From DASYAN01 sp036501345 (lineage in GTDB: Bacteria; Chloroflexota; Ktedonobacteria; Ktedonobacterales; Ktedonobacteraceae), in the NCBI GenBank assembly GCA_036501345.1, contig DASYAN010000359.1:1-6843 (forward strand): a DNA stretch of 6,843 nucleotides, read 5' to 3'. Below, one piece after another: positions 1 through 4,422 of this stretch (position 1 is the stretch's first letter; every line of letters begins with the position of its first letter). The notes under the pieces were generated by a model. It worked only from the letters and a program-made list of their open reading frames with translations, did not search any database and had not been told where the DNA came from. Position numbers and translations under genes: made by a program.

Positions 1-100
1 TGCCACTCAACACATTAAAGTGCCCTTTGACCGTACTTACGACCATGTGGCGTACAGCAAACGTCGCATGAGAATGCGTCGCATCAATGTTCCATGCCAT
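1..100 (-). CDS. YceI family protein, 5' part only
   Basis: The first 33 codons are present, starting at the ATG on 98-100 and running off the left edge. The peptide begins MAWNIDATHSHATFAVRHMV and continues VSTVKGHFNVLSG. This is the usual YceI opening: a W-x-I-D start, a H-S-x-x-x-F-x-V-R-H-M motif, then a strand with S-T-V-x-G-x-F. YceI proteins form a lipocalin-like beta-barrel that binds polyisoprenoid or similar lipidic ligands. Some are secreted, but no signal peptide precedes this one, so a cytoplasmic form is likely. The start is supported by AGGAG nine bases upstream of the ATG. The gene has its own promoter with an overlapping operator-like dyad about 90 bases upstream. Only the N-terminus is visible, so integrity cannot be judged. 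Confidence 0.85.
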   Translation of the reverse strand, partial: MAWNIDATHSHATFAVRHMVVSTVKGHFNVLSG

Positions 101-165
101 AAAAATATTCTCCTTTGGAGTATAGTCGTGATTTGTTAGTAACTTCAGTAGATGAAGCAGGGTTA

Positions 166-194
166 AGCATATCACATAGCCTTTCCTTAGTCAA
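166..194 (-). promoter_or_regulatory. Sigma-70-type promoter of the YceI gene
   Basis: Read on the minus strand, a -35 box TTGACT (189-194) and a -10 box TATGCT (166-171) are separated by exactly 17 bases. Transcription would begin near 159, giving a leader of about 60 bases before the YceI ATG. The -35 box lies inside the left dyad of the tandem operator-like pair, so a protein bound there would block RNA polymerase. Confidence 0.6.
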
Positions 195-225
195 GTAACT
201 AATTAAAAATTAGTCACTTGACTAA
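187..225. promoter_or_regulatory. Tandem 16-bp dyads, candidate MarR-type operator pair
   Basis: Two copies of the dyad TTAGTCA-NN-TGACTAA are present. The copy at 210-225 (TTAGTCACTTGACTAA) has perfect arms and the copy at 187-202 (TTAGTCAAGTAACTAA) has one arm mismatch. Their centres are 23 bp apart, about two helical turns, so two dimers could bind on the same DNA face. The left copy overlaps the -35 box of the YceI promoter. Size and sequence resemble MarR-family operators, and YceI genes are often MarR-controlled, but no regulator gene is visible here. Together the copies also form a 22-bp inverted repeat (183-204 with 208-229, loop 205-207, one mismatch). It lacks a U-tract on either strand, which argues against an intrinsic terminator. 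Confidence 0.55.
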
Positions 226-290
226 GGAAGGATTTAGATGAGCCAAAATTTTAATTTTTAACAGCCAGAGGAAGCAGAGGACAAGAGCAC

Positions 291-2237
291 TCACACCAGT
301 TGCCATATATGCACTCTTCCTTGATGGTCTCCCGAGGCAATGTAGGAGCCATCAGGTGACCATGCGAGTGCTTCTACCAAACTGGAATGACCACGATAGG
401 TCTGGACCATTTCCCCGGTCGAGGCATCCCATATATCTATTGTGCTATCTCCCCTTCCTACCGAGGCAATACGTGTGCCATCGGGCGACCATCTCAGACA
501 AGGCCACCAATGATTGGAATGAGTGTCATGGTGCCAAACTTGGCTACCAGTAGAGGTCTCCCACACTTGTATCATCCCATCACTACTCCCGGAGCCGATA
601 CACGTTCCATCGGGTGACCATGTTACTGCCGTTACAGTTTCGCTGTGACCATCATAAGTCTTCAACTGGACTCCCGTGCTCGCATCCCATATCTGGACTG
701 TCTTGTCATTGCTTCCTGAGGCAATACGTGTGCCATCGGGCGACCAGGCTGCCTCGTATACAAAACTAGCATGGCCATGGTAGGTGAGAATAAATTTACC
801 TGTGCAGGCATCCCATATATCTACTGTGCTATCTCCCCTTCCTACCGAGGCAATGCGTGTGCTATCTGGAGACCAAGCCACTGCAAGAATGCTAGCGAGG
901 TGATCGAGATAGGTATAGACCTGTTTTCCGTTGGTTGCATCCCATACCTGCACGGTTTTATCCCAACTCCCTGAGGCAATAAGGGCCCCATCGGGTGACC
1001 AAGCTACTACCGATACCCCAACGGTACTGGAATAGCCCTCTGCACTGGAATGGCCACGATAGGTTAGGATCGGCTTTCCCGTAAAAGCATGCCACAACTG
1101 CACGGTCTTATCCCGCCCACCCGAGACAATGCGAGTACCATCGGGCGACCAATCTATTGCAGACACCTCTTTGGAGTGAGCATGATAGGTAAGTAAGGTC
1201 TCCCTAGGTTGTGTAATCTTTACTCGCCGGATAGGAGGCTGCGATGGCGGGTAGTGGTCACCAAAAGGCTGATGATGAAGAGCCGTCGGTACGGTCTGCT
1301 CCATGTCAGGCTTCATTACTGACGGCACCTGTATTGTTTGCTCAACGTCAGATCTCGTTCCTCTATCAGTCTTTTGGTGGCCCCTACCCGGTGGAGATGT
1401 CGATCGGGTTGAGCCTAATAGTGTGAGCTGATACACCTCCTCCAGGGCAGCAGCAAACTCCTGAACGGTGGCAAAACGCTGCTCTGGCTCCTTGGCTAAC
1501 GCTTTCAGTATGACCTGCTCCACTTCTGCAGTAACAGTGGGAGCTTTCTCTCGCAATGGAGGCGGGCGATCCAAGGCATGTTGCGTGGCAATTTCGATGA
1601 AGGTTGAACCTCCAAATGGACATGCTCCACTCAGCCATTCATAGACAAGCACGCCTAATGCATACTGATCGCTGGCTGGGCGTGCCTTACCTCGAAATTG
1701 CTCTGGCGCCATATAGAGCACCGTTCCTGCTATATCCTGTGTAGTGAACGATTGAGTTCGGTGGGCAGAAATCGCAAGGCCAAAGTCGCTGAGCACAATC
1801 TTATCCTCTGCTTCCACTAACACATTCTCTGGCTTTACATCCCGATGCACAATTTTGTGATTATGAGCATATTGCAACGCCATTGCTATCTGCTTTGTAT
1901 ACAACATGACTACTGAGAAGGGAACTATTGAGCCACGAGGATGCCTGTGCCGCAATGTGCCTTTGGGAGCATATTCCATCACGAGGAACAATGTAGTGCC
2001 CTCTATGCCAAAATCCAGCACCCGTAAGATATGAGGATGTTTTAAGGCCGCGATTGTCTGGGCCTCTTTAAGAAAGTTCTCCATATCCTGGGGTTCCCAT
2101 TTCTCCGATACTACTTTAATGGCAACCTGAGTTCTGAGATAGATATGCTCACCCAGGTAGACATCAGCAAACCCGCCATGTCCAATTAAGCGGTGCAGAT
2201 GGTAGTTGCCTAGTTGCTTTCCATTGAAGTCTTGCAT
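291..2237 (-). CDS. Ser/Thr protein kinase with C-terminal seven-bladed WD40 propeller
   Basis: A soluble 648-residue Hanks-type kinase fused to a WD40 beta-propeller. Kinase domain (about residues 10-270): glycine loop IGHGGFADVY (18-27), catalytic Lys41 in VAIKV, helix-C Glu58, HRDVKPEN (131-138), DFG (151-153) and APE (177-179). All are intact, so it should be active. Residues 275-345 form a polar, Pro-rich linker without a membrane segment, containing the paired motifs DVEQTI and DMEQTV. Residues 349-648 contain seven WD repeats, most with WSPDG and a terminal V/I-W; this is enough for a closed propeller, which would act as a docking or sensing platform. The ATG at 2235-2237 is preferred over an in-frame TTG 11 codons upstream because GAGGAG lies nine bases before it and family members begin M-Q-D-x-x-G-K. 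The gene is divergent from the acetyltransferase gene. Substrate and signal are unknown. Confidence 0.93.
   Translation of the reverse strand: MQDFNGKQLGNYHLHRLIGHGGFADVYLGEHIYLRTQVAIKVVSEKWEPQDMENFLKEAQTIAALKHPHILRVLDFGIEGTTLFLVMEYAPKGTLRHRHPRGSIVPFSVVMLYTKQIAMALQYAHNHKIVHRDVKPENVLVEAEDKIVLSDFGLAISAHRTQSFTTQDIAGTVLYMAPEQFRGKARPASDQYALGVLVYEWLSGACPFGGSTFIEIATQHALDRPPPLREKAPTVTAEVEQVILKALAKEPEQRFATVQEFAAALEEVYQLTLLGSTRSTSPPGRGHQKTDRGTRSDVEQTIQVPSVMKPDMEQTVPTALHHQPFGDHYPPSQPPIRRVKITQPRETLLTYHAHSKEVSAIDWSPDGTRIVSGGRDKTVQLWHAFTGKPILTYRGHSSAEGYSSTVGVSVVAWSPDGALIASGSWDKTVQVWDATNGKQVYTYLDHLASILAVAWSPDSTRIASVGRGDSTVDIWDACTGKFILTYHGHASFVYEAAWSPDGTRIASGSNDKTVQIWDASTGVQLKTYDGHSETVTAVTWSPDGTCIGSGSSDGMIQVWETSTGSQVWHHDTHSNHWWPCLRWSPDGTRIASVGRGDSTIDIWDASTGEMVQTYRGHSSLVEALAWSPDGSYIASGDHQGRVHIWQLV
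423..482 (-). repeat. Direct repeat within WD40 coding region (copy 1, blade 6)
   Basis: This 60-base stretch matches 807-866 at 57 of 60 positions, an offset of 384 bases or exactly 128 codons (three blades). It encodes the R-I-A-S-V-G-R-G-D-S-T-I-D-I-W part of blade 6, with an extra two-residue GRG insertion shared only with blade 3. Two of the three differences change an amino acid. Recent blade duplication or gene conversion within the propeller is the simplest explanation. Confidence 0.8.
807..866 (-). repeat. Direct repeat within WD40 coding region (copy 2, blade 3)
   Basis: This is the partner of 423-482, with 57 of 60 bases identical. It encodes the equivalent R-I-A-S-V-G-R-G-D-S-T-V-D-I-W segment of blade 3. 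Shorter exact matches also exist between other blades, for example 29 identical bases between 463-491 and 718-746, so the whole propeller is internally repetitive. Confidence 0.8.
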
Positions 2238-2255
2238 CCTTATGTTCTCCTCAAG

Positions 2256-2278
2256 GAGATTTATTACCAATAAATCTC
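2256..2278. promoter_or_regulatory. Perfect 10-bp palindrome at the kinase transcription start
   Basis: GAGATTTATT (2256-2265) and AATAAATCTC (2269-2278) are perfect inverted repeats around a three-base centre. On the minus strand the dyad starts two bases after the TATAAT box, so it covers the expected transcription start, and it ends just before the ribosome binding site. It could be an operator for a dimeric regulator or a stabilising hairpin at the very 5' end of the kinase mRNA. The sequence alone does not separate these. Confidence 0.5.
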
Positions 2279-2280
2279 TG

Positions 2281-2286
2281 ATTATA
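2281..2286 (-). promoter_or_regulatory. Candidate -10 box of the kinase gene
   Basis: On the minus strand this reads TATAAT, a consensus -10 element about 45 bases upstream of the chosen kinase ATG. No TTGACA-like -35 box is found at 16-18 bases (the positions read roughly TCCTCA) and there is no extended TG motif. If this is the promoter it may need an activator. Confidence 0.4.
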
Positions 2287-2535
2287 TGATAGTAGAAAAT
2301 TGATGAGGATGTCTAGTGAATTTGAAGGCATTGCTTCACAAGAAGGCGATTCTGCTTGACAGTGTTGACCTTGTATAAGCATGAACTTGGAAGAAACATC
2401 TGGCGATTGCGCTGATACTGTTGTTGATGATAATGCGGGTTCGTATGTGAGGTTTTGTACAGGAGGAATTGGCGAGATCAGTATCAGTCTCCAGATCAAT
2501 TCTCAAGAGGCTTCTTTTCTTTAATGGGAAAATCA
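2287..2535. other. Divergent intergenic region between kinase and acetyltransferase
   Basis: Apart from the small ORF described separately, this region has no confident gene. A TTGACA at 2356-2361 and a TATAAG at 2374-2379 are present on the plus strand but only 12 bases apart, too close for a normal promoter, so the acetyltransferase promoter was not located. A strong AGGAGG lies at 2461-2466, but no start codon in the acetyltransferase frame lies at a useful distance from it. It falls inside the small ORF. Confidence 0.5.
2381..2524 (+). CDS. Possible small ORF, 47 codons, overlapping a GNAT start codon
   Basis: An ATG-initiated frame encodes a 47-residue acidic, Gly/Ser/Thr-rich peptide beginning MNLEETSGDCADTVVDD and containing SYVRFCTGGIGEISIS. 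I do not recognise it. Its TAA (2522-2524) overlaps by one base the ATG at 2524, one of two candidate starts for the acetyltransferase, which would permit translational coupling. Codons such as GAT, GCT, ACT, GTT and AAT give a purine-N-pyrimidine pattern typical of real coding DNA. Against it, no ribosome binding site precedes the ATG and the length is small. The same frame is open further upstream apart from two TGA codons at 2357-2359 and 2366-2368, so it may instead be the tail of a decayed gene. Confidence 0.3.
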   Translation: MNLEETSGDCADTVVDDNAGSYVRFCTGGIGEISISLQINSQEASFL

Positions 2536-3042
2536 ATGCATGACATACATATTATCAAAGCTGGTGCTGAACGAATTGCGGATCTAGAGCCATTCGTAGA
2601 AGCTTTGCACGTACATTATGAGATGATTGCATCCCCTTTGTTAGGACCACGTCGTTCTTTCGAGCAAGTCTGGAATATCTGCCGCCACAAATATGAGACA
2701 TGGCTTAGCCAAAAAGGTTCTTTTCTTTTATTCGCTCTTCAGAAAGACAAGCCTGTTGGGTGTGCTATCATCTATTTAGCTGATGGCTCCATTAAGTGGC
2801 AAACAGCAGAGAGCGTTGCGTTTCTCGAACTACTTACAGTTCTTCCTCAAGTTCGTAATAGGGGCATCGGTACAGCTCTTATGGATGCTCTCTATGAAGA
2901 ACTGCGCTTATCTGGTATTGGTCATCTTACTCTCCAGGTCATCTCGACCAATACGGATGCGTTTCGGTTTTACGAACGATTTGGTCTCGTGCCTAAATTG
3001 ATCGAGATGATGGGAACGGTGCATCCTCGCGCGGCAAACTAG
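2536..3042 (+). CDS. GNAT family N-acetyltransferase
   Basis: A 168-residue acetyl-CoA-dependent N-acetyltransferase, normal length for a single-domain GNAT. The protein starts MHDIHIIKAG, the usual first strand of the fold. Motif A is visible as LELLTVLPQVRNRGIGTAL, with R-N-R-G-I-G matching the Q/R-x-x-G-x-G pyrophosphate-binding loop. Motif B is TNTDAFRFYERFGLVP, typical of the family. The acceptor substrate cannot be told from the sequence. The ATG at 2536 is chosen because the fold begins there and GGGA lies six bases upstream. An ATG at 2524 adds four residues and overlaps the stop of the small upstream ORF. A TTG at 2455 would add 27 residues unlike GNAT sequence. The TAG stop (3040-3042) directly abuts the TA target duplication of the downstream insertion sequence, which leaves the coding sequence intact. 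Confidence 0.85.
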   Translation: MHDIHIIKAGAERIADLEPFVEALHVHYEMIASPLLGPRRSFEQVWNICRHKYETWLSQKGSFLLFALQKDKPVGCAIIYLADGSIKWQTAESVAFLELLTVLPQVRNRGIGTALMDALYEELRLSGIGHLTLQVISTNTDAFRFYERFGLVPKLIEMMGTVHPRAAN

Positions 3043-3044
3043 TA

Positions 3045-3067
3045 CCGCCCTTCACAAATAACCCACC
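3045..3067 (+). repeat. Left terminal inverted repeat of the IS630 element
   Basis: It begins CCGCCCTTCAC and ends AAATAACCCACC. The inner 12 bases AAATAACCCACC and the outer CCGC are identical to the reverse complement of the right end. Mismatches are confined to positions 5-8 and 11. Confidence 0.88.
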
Positions 3068-3082
3068 GGCTATGGTATACTG

Positions 3083-3610
3083 ATGAGCACTATGGAAAAA
3101 CTCATACTTACCAAAATTCAAACAAAACTCTTAAAGGACTGTGTTCATGCCACTACCAGCCCGCAGCGTTTAGTCCAGCGGGCTGGTAGTATTCTGGACT
3201 CCGCCGAGTTGGGCAATAAATCCTCGGTCGCAGCCAAATACTCCGTTGGACGGGATACCGTCCGCCGCTGGTGTCAGCGTTGGCAGGATTGCCAAGCCGA
3301 ACGAGAACGTCTGGAGGCCGAACATGAAGCCGGTAGCTTGAGTGACACCAAGTACCGCCGGGAACTGACGCACATCCTAACCGACGCCGCTCGTCCTGGG
3401 GCTCCAGCAACCTTTACCGAAGAACAGAAAAGACAGATGATCGCAGTAGCTACCCGCGATCCCGAGGATGAAGGGGTTCCCGTGACGCATTGGAGTCATG
3501 ACCTCCTCGCCCAAACGGTCGGAGACTTTGGCATCGTCAAGACCATCTCTCCCGCCCAAATCGGGCGTTTTTTAAAAGAACGCCGTATTACAACCGCACC
3601 GAAGCCGTGA
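3083..3610 (+). CDS. IS630 transposase, ORFA (N-terminal DNA-binding part)
   Basis: 175 residues forming the DNA-binding half of an IS630 transposase. A first helix-turn-helix covers about residues 27-64, with SPQRLVQRAGSILDS followed by SVAAKYSVGRDTVRRW. A charged linker (70-100) follows. A second HTH covers about 111-165, with FTEEQKRQMI, the family motif GVPVTHWSHDLLAQ and ISPAQIGRFLKER. After residue 167 the frame leaves family sequence and stops at TGA (3608-3610). The continuation LQPHRSR is in the +1 frame. The catalytic domain is absent here and lies in ORFB, so this part alone could bind the ends but not cut. No clear ribosome binding site is seen. A TATACT at 3076-3081 just before the first ATG suggests that, if it is the -10 box, translation begins near-leaderless at the second ATG (3092). 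Confidence 0.85.
   Translation: MSTMEKLILTKIQTKLLKDCVHATTSPQRLVQRAGSILDSAELGNKSSVAAKYSVGRDTVRRWCQRWQDCQAERERLEAEHEAGSLSDTKYRRELTHILTDAARPGAPATFTEEQKRQMIAVATRDPEDEGVPVTHWSHDLLAQTVGDFGIVKTISPAQIGRFLKERRITTAPKP
3152..3190 (+). repeat. Perfect 13-bp inverted repeat inside transposase ORFA
   Basis: ACTACCAGCCCGC (3152-3164) and GCGGGCTGGTAGT (3178-3190) are exact inverted repeats separated by 13 bases. They lie in codons 24-36 of ORFA and would form a stable GC-rich hairpin in the transposase mRNA about 70 bases after the start codon. It has no U-tract. It could slow translation or limit expression from outside transcripts, as hairpins do in other insertion sequences, or be a chance result of coding constraint. 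Confidence 0.7.
3576..3610 (+). other. ORFA/ORFB frame-change zone (+1)
   Basis: The ORFB frame opens after a TAA at 3573-3575 and ORFA closes at 3608-3610, so the shift must occur between them. Family-like sequence switches from GRFLKER in ORFA to VLQPHRSR in ORFB at about 3581-3587 (CGC CGT ATT). Skipping one base there gives a continuous 437-residue protein. The TTTAAAA heptamer just upstream is in phase for a -1 shift, but -1 leads to the wrong frame. This is therefore either +1 (or -2) programmed slippage or a one-base insertion that disabled the copy. Confidence 0.6.
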
Positions 3611-3659
3611 CTTCGAACATCCCAACATTGATGATTGGGATGACTTTGCCAAACAGGTC

Positions 3660-4397
3660 ATGCTCATCTGCGAACTGCATGGCAAAGCGAAGGAGCAATA
3701 TGCCAAGGGCATCCACATCGTGAGTGTAGATGAGAAACCCGGTATACAAGCCCTTGAACGGGACGGCAAGACCTTGCCCACTCAACCAGACAAAGTCGAA
3801 CGCCGGGAGTTCAACTCTATCCGTCATGGCACCCAGGTACTGATCGGTAACATCCACTTAGGAACTGGTCAGCTCATAACACCCACTCTTGCCGATACCA
3901 GAACAGAAGAAGACTTCGTGCGGCATATCGAGCGTATGATCCAGACCGACCCTGATGCTCTGTGGGTCATCCTTTGTGACCAACTCAATACGCATAAGAG
4001 CGAAACGTTGGTTCGCCTCATTGCCAAGGCTATTGGCGATGATCAGGCACTGGGAGAGAAAGGCAAGTCGGGTATCTTGCAGAACATGCAGACCAGACAA
4101 GCCTACCTCAGCGATTCGTCTCACCGTATCCACTTCGTCTATACACCCAAGCATTGTTCTTGGTTGAACTCCATTGAAGTCTGGTTTAGCATACTTGGCA
4201 AACATGTCCTCAACCGGGGGAACTTTACCTCCATACAAGATTTGAAACAGAAGATTGAACAATACATCGTCTACTACAACAAACGGCTGGCAAAAGCTTG
4301 GAACTGGTCAGTCGTCAAGACCAAGGATATCCAAACTCTCATCGACAAGGTTATGCGAATCGAGGGAGTCCTCAACCAATCTGCAGGAGTGGCATGA
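3660..4397 (+). CDS. IS630 transposase, ORFB (DDE catalytic part)
   Basis: The catalytic half of the IS630 transposase. It is shown from its first ATG, but the frame is open from 3576, and the residues before the ATG (LQPHRSR through NIDDWDDFAKQV) are family sequence, so it is probably made as a fusion with ORFA by frameshifting. The RNase H-like DDE triad is complete: Asp24 in VSVDEKPGIQAL, Asp107 in VILCDQLNTH and Glu173 in HCSWLNSIEVWFS. Other family blocks are LGEKGKSGIL, HRIHFVYTPKH and the final YIVYYNKRLAKAWNW. It cuts and joins the element ends at TA targets. The stop codon is two bases from the right inverted repeat, as expected for a compact IS. Confidence 0.87.
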   Translation: MLICELHGKAKEQYAKGIHIVSVDEKPGIQALERDGKTLPTQPDKVERREFNSIRHGTQVLIGNIHLGTGQLITPTLADTRTEEDFVRHIERMIQTDPDALWVILCDQLNTHKSETLVRLIAKAIGDDQALGEKGKSGILQNMQTRQAYLSDSSHRIHFVYTPKHCSWLNSIEVWFSILGKHVLNRGNFTSIQDLKQKIEQYIVYYNKRLAKAWNWSVVKTKDIQTLIDKVMRIEGVLNQSAGVA

Positions 4398-4399
4398 GT

Positions 4400-4422
4400 G
4401 GTGGGTTATTTATGCGAAGCGG
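4400..4422 (-). repeat. Right terminal inverted repeat of the IS630 element
   Basis: On the minus strand it begins CCGCTTCGCAT and ends AAATAACCCACC, matching 18 of 23 positions of the left end. Minus-strand bases of this repeat are also coding: they supply the last three codons (Arg-Phe-Ala) and the TAA stop of the adjacent 701-codon gene. Confidence 0.88.

Noticed and set aside
183..229. Long inverted repeat as an intrinsic terminator of the kinase gene
   Set aside because: The stem is AT-rich and not followed by a T-tract on either strand, and it overlaps a good promoter, so a regulatory role fits better.
240..263. Seven-codon ORF after the dyads (ATG AGC CAA ... TAA) preceded by a purine-rich stretch
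   Set aside because: Too short to support. It may be a remnant of a divergent gene, but nothing recognisable follows.
2238..2270. TTG at 2268-2270 as the kinase start
   Set aside because: It lies inside the palindrome at the expected transcription start. The ATG at 2235-2237 has a well-spaced GAGGAG and matches the family N-terminus.
2455..2535. TTG at 2455 as the start of the acetyltransferase
   Set aside because: The added 27 residues do not resemble GNAT sequence, and AGGAGG at 2461-2466 lies downstream of that TTG, so it cannot serve it.
3351..3360. AGTACCGCCG inside ORFA resembling the sequence at the left IS end
   Set aside because: Only nine to ten bases match, it lies in conserved coding sequence and has no associated TA boundary or inverted partner. 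Treated as chance.
3571..3577. TTTAAAA slippery heptamer as the transposase frameshift signal
   Set aside because: It is in phase for a -1 shift, but ORFB is in the +1 frame, so -1 slippage here would not produce the fusion.
3858..4262. 134-codon minus-strand frame inside the transposase
   Set aside because: It lies opposite conserved DDE-domain sequence and is explained as a shadow of the real transposase gene.
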